DNA of 64,000 nucleotides, taken from contig NC_052136.2 in the NCBI RefSeq assembly GCF_016086655.4, forward strand, positions 7,440,001 to 7,504,000, in the 5' to 3' direction. The notes beneath the pieces are model-generated. The model was not told the origin of the DNA and made no database searches. It worked only from the letters and a program-made list of their open reading frames with translations. The DNA is from Lepeophtheirus salmonis. Lineage: Eukaryota > Arthropoda > Copepoda > Siphonostomatoida > Caligidae. How positions within the stretch are numbered: position 1 is the stretch's first letter; the number at the start of each line of letters is the position of its first letter. This document shows, one piece after another, positions 1 through 12,823 of this stretch. The position numbers and the translations under genes are program-made.

Positions 1-1019
1 ATGGGCTTAATTATTAAATACATGGTGGTAATTAATATTGAAAAAATAAATAAAAAATGTATAGTAGAAATCAGCCTACGATTTATATATGATCATAAAT
101 TGTAAAAATACCTACACAGACTTATTTTCACAATTATCCATAGTGAATTATTATATCTATACTAAAGGGATTTTAAGCCATTCCTCAACAGGGAGGGAAT
201 AAGTATGTCATGTCTTAAAAGATCCCCTTTAAAATATTGGAAATTAGGACAAAAATGTTAAACGATCAAGGAATGTTGAACACTATGAGTCCTGAGGTGA
301 TGCGTTGACATCTTTTCCCCGAAATGAATGTTTTAAGAAATTACATTTATTTGAGGGAAAAAACTCCTGAATGTTGCTAAGGGCATTGGGTAGCTTATTT
401 GACTGATCATGGGACATGATAGCATATCTCCATTACAATTATTGCCCATACTGGTCCATCTACATATATATATAATTTATGTTATGAATAGTAAAAAACA
501 ATTTATGTGGCTCATTGTATATTCTACAACTTTAATTAGGAATACCGTTACAAAGTGGGCCATTTCTTAATAGCTTTTCGGCACGGATATCTGTTAATTA
601 TAGATATGTCAAGTCTACTAATAATTCATGACACTCAAATCCCTTGCAAATTGAGCCAATTATCTCGTATCAGAGCTTTACGAATAAAGTTACAGACACA
701 ACATTGAATGAAGAACGCCGCATAAATGACTCAATTAAGAAACACAATTTGGAAATTTGAGTTTTCATTATAATCTTTCAAAGGTGACTACTCATTCCTG
801 AATGAGTGTTTTTAATATATATATATATTTGCAAATCCGCCTACAGAGTATACCCTCAGTTATACATAAAAGTGTCATATAACTCAAAAAATACATGAAT
901 TTTGAGTTGTACATAATATATGTATGTTCAATATACACTCCTTAGAGTCTAATTTTGATAAATAAAATAACAACATAATTTAATTTATTTTAATAGTCTC
1001 TTTACCGTCCTATATTTTC

Positions 1020-1041
1020 AAAAAAAAAAAAAAAAAAAAAA
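1020..1041. repeat. Poly-A tract (22 A)
   Basis: An uninterrupted run of 22 A. It could be a simple homopolymer or the tail of a decayed retroposon. No reverse-transcriptase or SINE body is visible beside it. Confidence 0.9.
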
Positions 1042-1552
1042 GTAACCCTTTCAACTTCAACACCAGCACTTTGATATGCTAGATTTTAATTACACTTAAT
1101 GATATTTAATTATAGATGAATAATAATTATTATATTCGTCATTACGTAAAAAAAACACATTACGTTTGTTCAGTAGTGAGTGAATTGTTACGATTATTAC
1201 TGTACTATAGGTATAACACACATTTGAAATGAAAGCAACTAATAGTGTTGGTTTACGTTGTGAGATCGTCATAGTTTATTTAGATCGAACTAATTCGGAC
1301 CAAGTTCGATCTGGATTTGTCTCGTAGAAAAATTTGATATCGATCGGTCATATACAAGACTAACTTTTTTGAAAATAAATTTGACTAAATTCATCGAAAT
1401 ATGGATTGAACAACTTTATTTTATCTCGCAACTTTTCGATAAAAATAGCTTAAAAAAAAGGCTAAAATCAATTTGTAGACGACCCACTTGTCCTAGCTTC
1501 ATATGTATTATACAATAATTGTATAAAATAGATTACAGCTAAATTACAAATA

Positions 1553-1650
1553 TTCATTCTATTCTAACCAATCAACATTCAAAACACTGATAATGGAGAA
1601 CAAAGTAGAAAAATCCCCAAAATACAACAAAATTCTGTGTCCATTTTTGT
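1553..1650 (+). repeat. Dispersed repeat family D, copy 1
   Basis: Contains 'aaccaatcaacattcaaaa' followed by 'cactgataatggagaacaaa'. Related copies are seen at about 14955-15045 (same strand) and, reverse-complemented, at about 51235-51335 and 52990-53075. There is a shorter match near 35770. Non-coding; family identity unknown. Confidence 0.5.
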
Positions 1651-3589
1651 TTTAGTGATAGTATATCCGTTGAGAAAAAACACTTAAAACCGAACCTTGT
1701 CTGCGAGAATTTTTGGTGTTTGACCATGTCTTAACACTAGTTACTAACTTGTTTCCTACTTATGTTCATAAAGTCAATCATTTCATCTTGTTTGATTCTT
1801 TCAAATAAATAATTATGTTTGAAGTGTCATATAATGCACTATTCTTGAGTTCGTCTCATGTCAAGTCATCCCAATGTAGTTTTCATCTTTTTTTGTCTGT
1901 GTGACAACTGCACTGACAACAATCAACATCAAAAGTGTTTGGATAAGTGATGCTCCCTCCATAGTCATCCATTGTTCGTTGAAGAGAGGGAATGAAACGT
2001 AGGAATTGTAGATAGTGAGTGTACAGGGTGGTGTTTGTAAATTTGTTCCTTTTTATTTTTGTAAAGATTTAGCCAATATAACTGTGGTGTTTAATCAAAA
2101 CAATGGAGGTTTTTTTATTGAACTCAAAGATTGATAAATAGATGACGCATTAATTAGCCCCATCCATACTCAATGAAGGATTTGAAGGCGGCAAAATTAG
2201 GATGGTGTACTCAATAAGCTCGATGACACCAAAAAATAATAATCGAGAGGATTGAGATATTAAGATGAGGGCTGTAAAACCAATTTGGGCTACAAATAAT
2301 CTTTGACTTTTCTGGGAAGTGTGGAATTTAGAGCTATCGTGCTGTCTACCATAACTTACATACGTATAATTTTATTTGATCAAGGCAGCTACCCTGAAGG
2401 ATCATTATGTACAGATATAAGTTCAGTTTTAGTCGTATATGACAAAGAAATCGGACAGTATCTTTATCCCATCCATTATATTACTCCCGAAATATCGTAA
2501 CTCTTCCTTTCCCTCCATGCTCTCCTTTATATCCTAACATACCTCCTTGAATCGATCCCAGATGTTTTGATTTTTTATAGGACTCACATTGTTGTGAAAT
2601 CGGTAAAGGGTCAAATCTTTGATTATTTGCCGATGCTGTTCTTGCTTTGATCTCATTATCGACCAAAACAAACTACATAAATATTACGCCATTTTTAATA
2701 ACTTGTGACTGTCGTATAGGGCTGAACAGTGTCACTCTGTATATATCTTATTATGTAGAATATATGTGCCACATATGGGAAAGAGAAAAAGGTATAACAA
2801 TTAAAGGAGTCCTAAGGTGTTCTGGTTTACTTACCTACATATATAACAGAGATTTTAAGCAACATAATATCTACTCTACTTCATATTCATAAAGATTTAC
2901 TTTTATAATTTATGCAGCTTGAATAACTAATCGTAAAAAATTAAATAAATAAGTACTTTACAAATGTAAATCATTTTTAAACTTCATTTTACAACATGAG
3001 GGAAATCAGAGTTCATTTCATACCCTGCCCTCCTTACTTTTTAATGATGTTGTCAGTGAAATTGAAATGTTATTTTTCATGTATACATTCCCCCTATACG
3101 ACAAATTATCCGTTGAAAAACCGAAGAGTTGGTTCTGTACTTCCTCCCATATATGTATGTACATTGTAGAACATAGACACTCGTACATAGCAACATGGTC
3201 AAGAGATGATAATTATACTTGTCGTTAGTGGGTCCAATGTTCAATGGAAGTAAAATATGTTTCAACTGCTGGCGCCGAGCATATATTTAAATTGTTTTAT
3301 GGTCAGAGACGAGGTGGATATATATACAATTATTTATGGATAAACATATCGAAAGTGGCTAAAGAGATGAAGATTTATATTTGATATAGAATTGGGTTTA
3401 AAATCCCCTTTAAGCAAACCTAAAAATTGTTATGTAGAAGAGAATAGTAAAATCCTTTTTGCTTAATTATACAGGGTGGTTTGACTAGCACGCCATAAAA
3501 TTAAATACCATATATCAACACATGCTTACTATTACTCAAGTAATACTAAGGTTATATCAATCTGTAGTTTTTCTGTAAATTGCATTTAA

Positions 3590-3860
3590 GTGCGACCTAT
3601 TCCAAATTGTCTCCTTGCTTGTGTCCATCTTTGATGCTCGATTAAACAATACTGAGTCAAGCAATAATAAAACTCTATGCAAATTGTTTTTAATACGAAA
3701 TCTTATCTTTCTAATGCCATCTAACTTAACCTGATCAGACTGATACAACACTAGATCCAGATAGCTAAACCTATCTATCCGCAAAAAAATGGATTTCTTT
3801 TTACTAGACCTATTATGTAGATGTAGAAATTTACTCTCATATTCCCCTTCAGGGGCCTGC
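3590..3860. repeat. Dispersed repeat family G, copy 1
   Basis: Shares a diverged but collinear series of blocks with about 45190-45430: 'caatactgagtcaa', 'atcttatctttctaatgcca', 'aatggattt'. No terminal repeats or coding potential seen. The ORF on the minus strand here (3557-3784) is probably incidental. Confidence 0.5.
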
Positions 3861-3962
3861 CCTAACTAACATTCAAGTTTAACACGTAAAGTGATAGTTT
3901 ATAAAATAGTAAATATTAATTAAAATATAATACTGTCGAAGAGCGAAAATGGTACAAAAACA

Positions 3963-5166
3963 GTATATGCCCAACTTAGTACAATTGAATCCCCTAATTC
4001 TAAATATGGCCTGATTTTTTCTCTCATAGCCTCGTGGGTTTTAGAAAAAGGCCGTATATGTTTGGCTATTTTTAAGGTTCAAAGCTGTTTTACGCACTCG
4101 GTGTTGAAGATGGGGATAAATTATTTAAATATATATTTTAAAGGCGAATGTAAAAAAAAACTCTAAAACCATTTTTATAATGTCTGCATAATACTTTTAA
4201 CTCGTGTTTAAAGTGAAAATAGGTGCTTTTTATTCAAAGGCTCATAGCTTCAAGACAAATAGATCCAAAAAGTTTAAAAATATTGCATTGGATAGCTAAA
4301 AGTATGAACTTTAACTTTAAAAAAAAGAGTATCTCTAAAAACGCTCTATATTGCTCTTGATCTCATAATAAAAGTGCAGAAATATTTGTATGCCCCAGCT
4401 AGAAGAGATATAAAACAAAGAGAGAGAGAAAGAAACAGTATTTGCTCGGAGGACTCCTTAGAATGTCCGTTTTTTTTTAATCCTTCACCCACTACGGGCA
4501 TGCTACGAGTCATTTTGTGTCCATGATGCTTGAAATAATTTATTTATACAGTTTGAGACATGAGGCTTAATGTTATAACAAATTGTATAATACATATTTT
4601 CTTTTTTTCCTATTTCTTTTTTCCTCTCTTTGTTTCTGTCTTTGTTTTTATCTCTTCTAGCTGGGAATACGAATACTTAGGCACTTTTATTATGAGCTCA
4701 ATTCAAAAATGAGTGTTTTCCTTGAAATATTTTTGTGGCTTTATCTCAAATAGACAACGATATAGATTGTTTTGAGAGGGACTCTTTTTTTTTTTCACTC
4801 AAAGTTCATACTTTAAGTTATCCAATGAGATACTTTGAAACATTTTGAATCTATTCGTCTTAAAACTAAGTGCTTCTGAATAAAAAGCACCTATTTTTCA
4901 CTTTAAACAAAGATAATTCGAGTCAAAAGTATGATGCAGACATTTTCAAAATGGGTATAAAAATTTTAAAGATTCGCCTTTAAAATATAAATTTTATATA
5001 ATTTATCCCTATCTTCAACACCGAGGGCTTAAAACAGCTTTGAATATTAAAATAGACAAAAATAAAAAAAAGTGTAAGGCCTTTTTCTGAAGGCCACGAG
5101 GCTATGAGAGAAAAATAAGGCCACATTCGGAATCAGGGGATCAAATTGTACTAAGTTGAGCATATC
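3963..5166. repeat. Long imperfect inverted (foldback) repeat, arms ~480-550 bp
   Basis: The left arm (about 3963-4440) reads 'cccaacttagtacaatt', 'tctctcatagcctcgtgg', 'aaaaaggcc', 'caaagctgtttta', 'gtgaaaataggtgcttttta', 'agctagaagagata'. The right arm (about 4615-5166) carries the same blocks reverse-complemented in mirror order: 'tatctcttctagctggga', 'aaaaagcacctatttttcac', 'aaaacagctttga', 'ggccttttt', 'ccacgaggctatgagaga', 'gtactaagttgagc'. The spacer is about 150-170 bp. No protein is encoded. Diverged arms rule out an assembly flip of a recent duplication. The structure suits a foldback-type DNA element or an old head-to-head insertion pair. No target duplication could be assigned. 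Confidence 0.8.
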
Positions 5167-5324
5167 TTCTTCTTGTTCATAAAATGTGTTTTTAATTTAG
5201 AAAACAAATAGATCAACTTATAGCGTAATGAACAATGATTGTAAATAAATAATCTACAGCAAAAACAATGAAAACCTGACCACATTTTTACCAATGTACC
5301 ACTCCAGTATAGAATTACTTATGC

Positions 5325-5535
5325 TTAGTGTTGTGTTGGTCCATATTTAGGATCGAAGACTACATTCCCGTCATGCTCAGTCTTGGTCCAGTTCATTTTT
5401 AAATTAAGTTCGATCATTGATGACGTCACTGTACTTTATTTATTCTTTTTTAAACAGTTCTAGTGCTGACAGTCCTAACGACTGACGATCTTAAAACCCG
5501 TTCCTGATACTAGACCAAATAAATTAGGACCAACT
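5325..5535 (+). mobile_element. MITE-like family A, copy 1
   Basis: Starts with 'ttagtgttgtgttggtcc' and ends 'aaataaattaggaccaac', an imperfect inverted pair. The interior carries 'gatgacgtcactgtac' and 'cttttttaaacagtt', shared with the copies at 12824-13443 and 25431-25701 (the latter inverted). About 210 bp, non-coding, non-autonomous. Confidence 0.65.
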
Positions 5536-5539
5536 TTTA

Positions 5540-7734
5540 CCCTCAAAGTCAGTTTTATTCAATATCTCAAAGGACAAAAATTATTGATTTTTCACCAGCA
5601 TCTTGCAACTGCTCCTTTACACATGTTCATAATTATGTGTATATCACAAGACGTCATTCAATAACATATTTTGGAGAATCTATAAAAGGCTCACTTTTAT
5701 AAAGGGAGATTGACATTTTATGAGTTTGCAAGTATTTCTTTTTTCTAATTTAAAGGAACAGATGTTTGTACTTGTTGAGCAAACTGAGTCATGAGTTTTT
5801 GTAGTTCCTAATTGATTTTTTTTTAAAAGGTCCATCACTAAGTAAAATTGGATTAAATCTTTTGTGACTCTACATACAATAAAAAACAATTTATGATTCT
5901 AATTTTGGGAATGTCATTTTTGATCGTTTATCGTATTTTAGTGCTGGACAATAAATTCAATCACATTATGAATACATACGTAATACGAGTATGTACAGTA
6001 GGTTATCAGATTACGAGGTTTTTTTTTAAGATACTGTTGTATGTTTATGGCCTTGGTAAGGATATTTATTTGAAAGGTGTTGAATTTTTTACCCTTCAAA
6101 TATATGCCGGACTGATATCCTATTTTTGTCCTTCCTTAATAAAACTTTAAATAATATTTATCGAATGATGGTGTATATTTTAAAAAAGAATGTTTCAAAT
6201 TTTTTAACAACTTGTATTTAAAAAAGGCATCCTTTGTTAACCTTTTTAATAAAACTGTATCAATATTTGACAGTCTTTTTAGAAACTGATATATAATTTC
6301 ATAAATATAAACATTTAATTTTGACAATTTTTCTAATAATCAATGAATTGGAGCGCCTCTGTGCCACAGGCCCCAAAGATTTGAAAACCACTTTTGTGAC
6401 ACTTCTGCCTTACACGGATGGACTCGTAATCCAAGGCGTGTCTGTACAATATATAAAGTAGCGAATCAAGTTTCACTACTAAATTTAATATATATGAATT
6501 TATAGTTAGAGAGACCAAAGTTCGGAATGTGATATTTTACTTAAATTAGATATAATTTCTTTTTCGTTTTGATTACATTTTGAACTCTCAGATTATTTTT
6601 CTTGAAAAAAAGGTGCAAAGTTAGTTGCAATGATAATTTGATTAGGCATTTCGAAGAAGTGGGGGATTCATTTGCGTGTATTAAGCATGATGAATAGAAC
6701 TTATGATGTTAACATAATAGCACAAATAGTTGATATTATAAATGTGTTGAGTTAACAAAAAAACAATCTTGAACAAATACAACGAAAGGAGATGTGTATA
6801 ATTAATTTTTAAATTTTGTTGGGTCCTTAAAATGATAATAGTATGTCAGAATGATTATGTAAGTAAGTAAAAAAATGGAGAGTTAACATAAAAATAATCT
6901 TAAACAAAAATCAATATAATGAGAAATGTTCAGTTTGCTTTGGTTTATCATGAAGGATACGACAACCTAATCTTCTTTTTCCCAAAGGCAATAAAATTAA
7001 TCTTGTAAATTAAAGAAGTTTTAATTATGTTACGTAAAGTTAGCACACAATAAAAGATTTGTTTTAAACAGTTATACCAGATAGATGACGTTCTTCATTG
7101 TTAAATAAACCAAACTTTGGTATTTAAATACAAGATGATTTTTTTTCATTCTCTTTATATAATTTTTCATTACGAAGTTTTAGAGGTAAATTATTTTAAA
7201 CACAAATATGCAAAATAAAATAAACCATTATAGCAACTTTTTCTTGTATATTTTGATCCAAAAGACTTACTTATTAAAACTTGGTACTTGCTACTTAACT
7301 ATTTTGAAGTGTGAGGATTCCAAAAATGAAGGCAACAGTAGAACATTTAAATTTTTTATGACATCAATTTTAATTTTTTTAAATTGAAATAAACTAGTAA
7401 GTAATTGATCAAGAATATAAAAGAAATGCCCAACTCTTATGACTCTTATTGTCCAGATATAAGACAAAAAAGCAACGTTGAAAATTTTGGTCCAAAAAAG
7501 CACATAGATATGTATTTATATCTCATGAATGTCTAAAAAAGATGTCTTGAAATATGGCACACTTAATATACCTATGAATTAGAGCTTGTGTGCCAAAAAT
7601 CATCCAAATCTAAGTTTGACAGCTGTATTTTTTTATTTTTTTTTGGTCGATGACTCACTAATAAAACTCGTGAGATAAATTGCAATTAGTCTAATTTTAT
7701 AAAATGATATGTCAAATTATTTTTCCGTAATATT
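5540..7734. other. AT-rich non-coding DNA, no gene recognised
   Basis: Several short open frames (for example 5893-6150 plus, 6136-6327 minus, 7291-7503 minus) encode only low-complexity, hydrophobic or lysine-rich peptides without known motifs. At about 6722-6785 and 6880-6935 there are two weak matches to dispersed family B ('gagttaac' followed by 'caatcttgaacaaa' or 'aatcttaaacaaaaatcaa'). Confidence 0.55.
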
Positions 7735-7864
7735 TATTTTAACAGCAACTGCATGTTCTTCACTACTCCAACCCACGGTAGCGACTGACAGTATTTCCTA
7801 GAAAACTTTGGAATTCCACCTCTAATTTGACTACTACATAGGAAGTTATACTGTCGCACCCTGT
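7735..7864 (-). mobile_element. 5' end remnant of a Tc1/mariner-type element (family E)
   Basis: Read on the minus strand it begins 'acagggtgcgacagtataac' and continues through 'aattccaaagttttctagg' and 'actgtcagtcgctacc'. It then enters a short coding-like stretch reading WSSEEHAVAVK, which resembles the N-terminal helix-turn-helix start of DUF4817-type transposases. The same series of blocks recurs at 22648-23150 and 55280-55425. The element stops after about 130 bp; the rest is missing or unrecognisable. Confidence 0.55.
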
Positions 7865-7869
7865 ATAAT

Positions 7870-10415
7870 ATAACTCCCATATTTCATAGACGCATCATTA
7901 TGGTCAAATATAGACTTTGCATTTAAGTTCCTTGAATAACATTGGATACATAAGACTTAGAAAGATATCTTTGATAAAAATGTCATTTTAGCTTGCTTTT
8001 GTGTTGATGGGCCAAGAATATATCTTTGATGTAAACATTAGATACATACATTCGTATATACCATAGAGAAGTCAATGTCTTAATTAAGAACAATGATACC
8101 GACATTCATTTATGTACATTTTTCCTCCAATTCCTCATGAAATTTGAAACAAAAGATCATTATATTTCCACCTATGTACATAGCTACGTTATCTAATGAA
8201 TATCTGAAAAATAAAGAAAATTATAAAGGGGCTGTATAATTTTTAACAAAAGAGAAAAAAATAAAATCCAAGGGATATCATAAAAAATAAATTCTTTATA
8301 AATATTATCAAATAGATGAAAGAATATGACGTGATATCTACAATATATTCATTAGACTGTCCCGTATTCGCGTTAATATATCTCCCTTCACCAATACCTG
8401 TTTTATTTTTCCCCTCCATAAAGTCTTAGTCTGCTGGGCTTGCGGACAATCAAATAATTGACTTTGTCAAAGTTTGATACCCCATAGACTTTGTCATAGC
8501 TCAAGGTAGCACAAAAACCACAAAATCCATAATCGACCATATCTGTAAACAAATTGAGAAACTAAACTTAATCGAATTTTAGGCAGAGGTGTTTTCTCTC
8601 CACCGAGTGATCATTTTAGATTCATTGGATTCATTATTAAAAAATATTATACAATTTATTTTATATAATTGTTATGGAAATCAGATTACTCGATTTGCAT
8701 GTTTGATTGTTTTCTTAATCTTCCGTTAGTCGTCTAGGGTCAGAAGGTTTATTTCTTTAGAAATATCATTTCCTCAAATAACTCTTAATCTTTCTTTAGC
8801 TACTTTCTTGGAGCCTTTTTTTGTTTTAATTCCCACCATTCTCTCGTATGTATCCTTTAAAACCTTAAAAAGGTCCATTGTAATAGATAGCTTATTTACG
8901 CTTTTGTCAGTTCTAAGAGCTCAAAGAGTTTACAGTTTTTTAACACACGTAGCATATCAAAGTTAAACCTAGATGAATAAGTTTTTTCCTGTTGAACACA
9001 AGAAAAATTGAAATTTTCCTTTAATTCCTCGTTAGTGAATTGGGGTAATATCAAACTATACAAGAATATGTCTTATTCATTTGAATATGCTCCTGAAATA
9101 TTCATTCATATTATTTACATTTTTTATTAATTTATCTAGATAATGCCTTATTTAGAATTAATTCGTGTATTTAATTATTTTTAATCTAGCTTCAGTGAAT
9201 TTAATGAACATTTTTGCTTAATTGTTTGTTTTTCCGTTTGATTTATTTGATATAAACGATGTTTAAATTTGAGGACTATGACATACAACGGTTCCTGCAT
9301 CATTAAAATATTCTAGCAACTATAATACAACCAACCTCATCAAAAACTAATGGTTACCAATTTGATTACCAAAATTTGCAAAAGGTAATGAATTACTTTT
9401 GTTTTCATATATTGCTATATGATATACATTATATCTGGTTGAAACCCCAAACTTATGTTCTTATGACTATTTAAAAAAAATAATTTCTTGTCTCAGTCTT
9501 TTATATTTTTAGCATTTTACTTTACATTTACATATTAAATACTTTTATTTTTTGGGGGTTCTTTTTTACCCAGTTCACTAACTGCGTGAGTAAAATGATG
9601 TTCACTAACAGAGGGTTAATGAAAAATAAAAATTGCAAATCATTGATGACAGTTTGGGACAGTACAATAGGCTGGAAAAGAGTCCATTTCGACCCGAAAT
9701 TTCCATTTTACAAATAAAAATGGCCCATACTACGCCAATGTCTGTTTTTATATTGTCCCTAACAAAGTAAGCTTTATGGAGGGGGGGATATTAACCCAAA
9801 TCCAATACAGTCTAATATACATTCATATGTAGGTTTGCTCTGCTTAAAAAATAATGATAATTGACCTTTTAAGGTAGCAATTTTTTATTATTATTTTTAA
9901 TACCAACATACGTCATTGTGTAAAACAGAATTAAATCTCTTGTTGCTTCTTCTACTTAGTACTTTGCAATTTATGACCTTAAATAAAAAAAACCATTTAT
10001 GAAGGATTTATAAAGAAATATGGAAATTGTCTTGATATTTTTTTTGTTCCATGGTGTGCCTACTCCATGCTGTTTCTCTCCTTACAAATATCTAGCATAT
10101 GTAGATATACGAGAATAAAGCACTTATCGTAAATCGAGAAATTGAAGAATGATACCAAAAATGGTATATACTTCAGTCTTTTTTTTTATCTAGAATAAAA
10201 GTGTGAACGTAAAGAATATTGTAATTTGATGTGTGCATAATTCAAACTACATATATATATGTAACCTCATAATAAAAATCAAACAATGCCAATATATATA
10301 CATACATTTTTTTTTAATACATATTTGTATATATCAATAGGTCATAAAACGTAAATTTGATATGAAAAGCCATATAAAACAAAACTAAGTTCATGTTATA
10401 TGTATGTAGATATAT
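7870..10415. other. AT-rich non-coding DNA, nothing recognised
   Basis: No open frame above about 60 codons with a recognisable motif, no RNA gene and no clear repeat structure apart from homopolymer runs. Confidence 0.55.
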
Positions 10416-10418
10416 ATA

Positions 10419-10951
10419 CGAGGCGTTCAAACTATCTATGCCGCCACTTTGGTTTGCTATTTTGGGCAAATATGAGCACTTAGGCAGATTATTTTTTTCT
10501 TAGATAGCTTGTTCAAATCTGCACCAATTGACAAATTTGTGATTCCAAATATTTGGAAAAGGTACGGAGCCTTTTTTGGATTCCGTGCCGGGAGTGACAA
10601 CATAATTGTTGCTCTAACTCTGGGACTCAGTGGAACGGCTGTTCGCAAGGTATGGGAGTCCTTATATGTGGCCACAATGCTTAGCTCTCAGTCATACAAG
10701 ACAATTTTGACGCCTTCATCTTGCCACATTATTGACCTCCAAACTCGCCAGATCTTAATCTTGTGGATTTTTTTTGTGTAGGGTGAGATCTAACGACAAA
10801 TCCAACGAACCCCCTTACACACTAAGGATAAGTATATCTGTCGGATCAAGCATTCAGAATCTGCTATTATTTTTTTAAATCTGATAACTTGTTGGAGATA
10901 AAATTGGGTATAAAAATCTTTTCGGTGGCACACTTAGCCTGAGCACCCTGT
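10419..10951 (+). mobile_element. Internally deleted Tc1/mariner element, ~530 bp
   Basis: The left end after a TA reads 'cgaggcgttcaaactatcta'; the right end reverse-complemented after a TA reads 'acagggtgctcaggctaagt'. The two match imperfectly through 'gttcaaactatctatgccgcc' versus 'gctcaggctaagtgtgccacc'. Between them lie the N-terminal and C-terminal pieces of a transposase (separate entry). The middle of the gene is missing, so this is a non-autonomous deletion derivative of a ~1.2-1.3 kb parent. Confidence 0.7.
10510..10890 (+). pseudogene. Tc1/mariner transposase remnant, N and C pieces fused
   Basis: The first part reads FRAGSDNIIVALTLGLSGTA then VRKVWESL, the pattern of a transposase N-terminal helix-turn-helix (R-A-G, then a second helix and VY/VW-K). 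From about 10700 another frame gives DNFDAF, then PPNSPDLNLVDFFVWGE, which matches the WPPNSPDLNPLD block holding the third catalytic acidic residue. A homologous tail containing RQIQRTP follows. The whole catalytic middle, including the first two catalytic aspartates, is absent. At least one frameshift and a stop in HY*PPN separate the pieces. Family resemblance is from memory; the subfamily is uncertain. Confidence 0.7.
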
Positions 10952-10954
10952 TAT

Positions 10955-12820
10955 ACTATATACAGGATTATATAGCATATTATAGGTTATAGCTGTTTAA
11001 AAAAACGAGGATAAACCATAAAATGCGATTATCAAATGATAAAATGTGCATTAACAAAGTCCTAAAAATGTTATTTTCAAACAAATGTTGAGTTTACTAG
11101 GCACTTGAAAAAGTAACAAATTATTCTTTACTAGTTACTAAAAAGAGGGGGAAAAAATTCTACTAACATTACAATGCTCACCGTTAGCATATAACTAGCT
11201 AAAGTGTGCCGTTAGGGTTATAAATATTGGCTAATTTGCGGTGAATGTAAATTTAAGAAAAAATATATGTTTGTAATAAATGGTTAATGATTCCTTCCCA
11301 AAGCTTAAACCAAATGGCCAATCCAGAACAAACGTGATCATTTTTTATGTATTCTTAATTTCTCTTTTTTGTTCATGAGGAGCGTTTAACATTATTCTAT
11401 CACTAACTATGGAGTAAGTAGCCTCCATAAATTCATCCTTTTAACTAAATAAACAAGATGAATTCTGCAAATGGAAGAAAGAGTTCCATAACCCATAAGG
11501 CATGCAATTATATAGTGACCTCATCTGTGGTATCATAGAAACATACATTTTGCGTAGCAAAAAAGATTTAACCTGCACCATGAATCGACTCAAGCTAACT
11601 AGCGCGTTTTACAACTACATTACTCCTCATTTTGAAAATTATAATGTATTAGCAAGTAAGGATCACTATATTTTATAGTGATATTTGAGAGCAGATATAT
11701 CGTCTCTCAATGGAACCTTATTTTTATGGCATTTCCTCAGGCCTGGTTGTGTCGCTAACCGCAATTTAGACAAGATTTATATTCCTAATGAAAATAAATT
11801 AGTTACATACGTAATTTATTATTTAACACCAATATTTCCTTCAATATCTAGGTGCATGAAGTTTCATTACTCAGTGGAATTTTAGATCATTTGGTACAAG
11901 TTCATATAGACTAGCATTGGATTCGAGTAAAAAAAAAAGTTGAGTTCCAGTTTTTAAGTTGAACGTCGAGTTGAGTTCGTGTTGGGATAATATGCCAATT
12001 TTTGAGTAGGATCATGTTCGAGTTTTCGAAAAAATCGTAATATAGTTTCTCCTTTTTAGTATATCACCTCTTCTTTTAATAACAGAGTTCTATTTTTTTC
12101 TTTATTGTCCTTTTGAGTAATGACTTTAACCACTATTCAATTATTTCCCGTTTTAATTATTCCAAGTAATATGTTATCGAATTTTCATAAAAATAATTTG
12201 AGCATGTCCCCGTCATTTTGAGAAAAAATGTTGCCTTTAGTACAGTCGAGTTTTTTGTACTAACACAAATGAAGATAGTGTTTTGTTCCTTGTTTTTACT
12301 ATTGAAGATTGAAAAAAAAAAAAACGTCGTACCAGAAAGAAATGCTCTAAATGTCTTATTTGAATTTTTCTTAATAGATTGGGTTAAATATTTCGGTCCA
12401 GACCGTTCTAAGATCTCCAGACCGAGACTCTACTCTAGTGGAAAACTTTTGAAGAAATTAAAAAAAATATCGAAGGTTTGCAAAGTTTTTCATGAATTAA
12501 AAAAATATTTATATAATAAAGTAGTATTTAAAGAAATTTTATTCTTATACAGATTTGACCTAGAAATTCAAACTTTGAATAAATATAAATTTATGTAATA
12601 TTTATCCATTCCCCTTCCTTGCATATTATACACAAAAATGAATCATTAGTTTTATGTACAATGTAGATATAACCACTAAAACCACGACATTACTTGAATA
12701 TAACTAGACTAAGAATAGAAGTACCATTATGAATGATTTGTGTACACAGGCTCCATACAACAAGCACTGTTATAACTGGTTTTTTTCCTTCTTATAAATT
12801 AATAGTCATTCCATATGGTC
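10955..12820. other. AT-rich non-coding DNA, no gene recognised
   Basis: A 126-codon frame at 12218-12598 is rich in K, L and F, has no recognisable motif and is probably chance. At about 11915-12025 there is 'gagttg', 'gagttcgtg', 'gttcgagttttcg' sequence like the degenerate 'gagtc' arrays near 24 and 28 kb. Confidence 0.5.
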
Positions 12821-12823
12821 GCA

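Larger units (their letters stand above)
1..3470. other. AT-rich non-coding DNA, no gene recognised
   Basis: No frame of useful length and no recognisable protein motif on either strand; the small ORFs at 2303-2500, 2481-2666, 2647-2892 and 3077-3265 have no recognisable domain and overlap on opposite strands. A 'tacagggtgg' motif occurs at about 2024 and again at about 3472. It resembles the start of many Tc1/mariner terminal repeats, but I could not find a matching inverted end, so neither is called as an element. Confidence 0.6.

Noticed and set aside
1020..1041. Poly-A as tail of a retroposed gene
   Set aside because: No open frame, SINE-like promoter boxes or target duplication can be seen upstream.
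2024..3490. Possible Tc1 element between the two 'tacagggtgg' motifs at about 2024 and 3472
   Set aside because: The two motifs are in the same orientation, not inverted, and no transposase motif lies between them.
12218..12598. 126-codon open frame on the plus strand
   Set aside because: Lysine, leucine and phenylalanine rich, includes a poly-A run, no known motif, no repeat or gene context; consistent with chance in AT-rich DNA.
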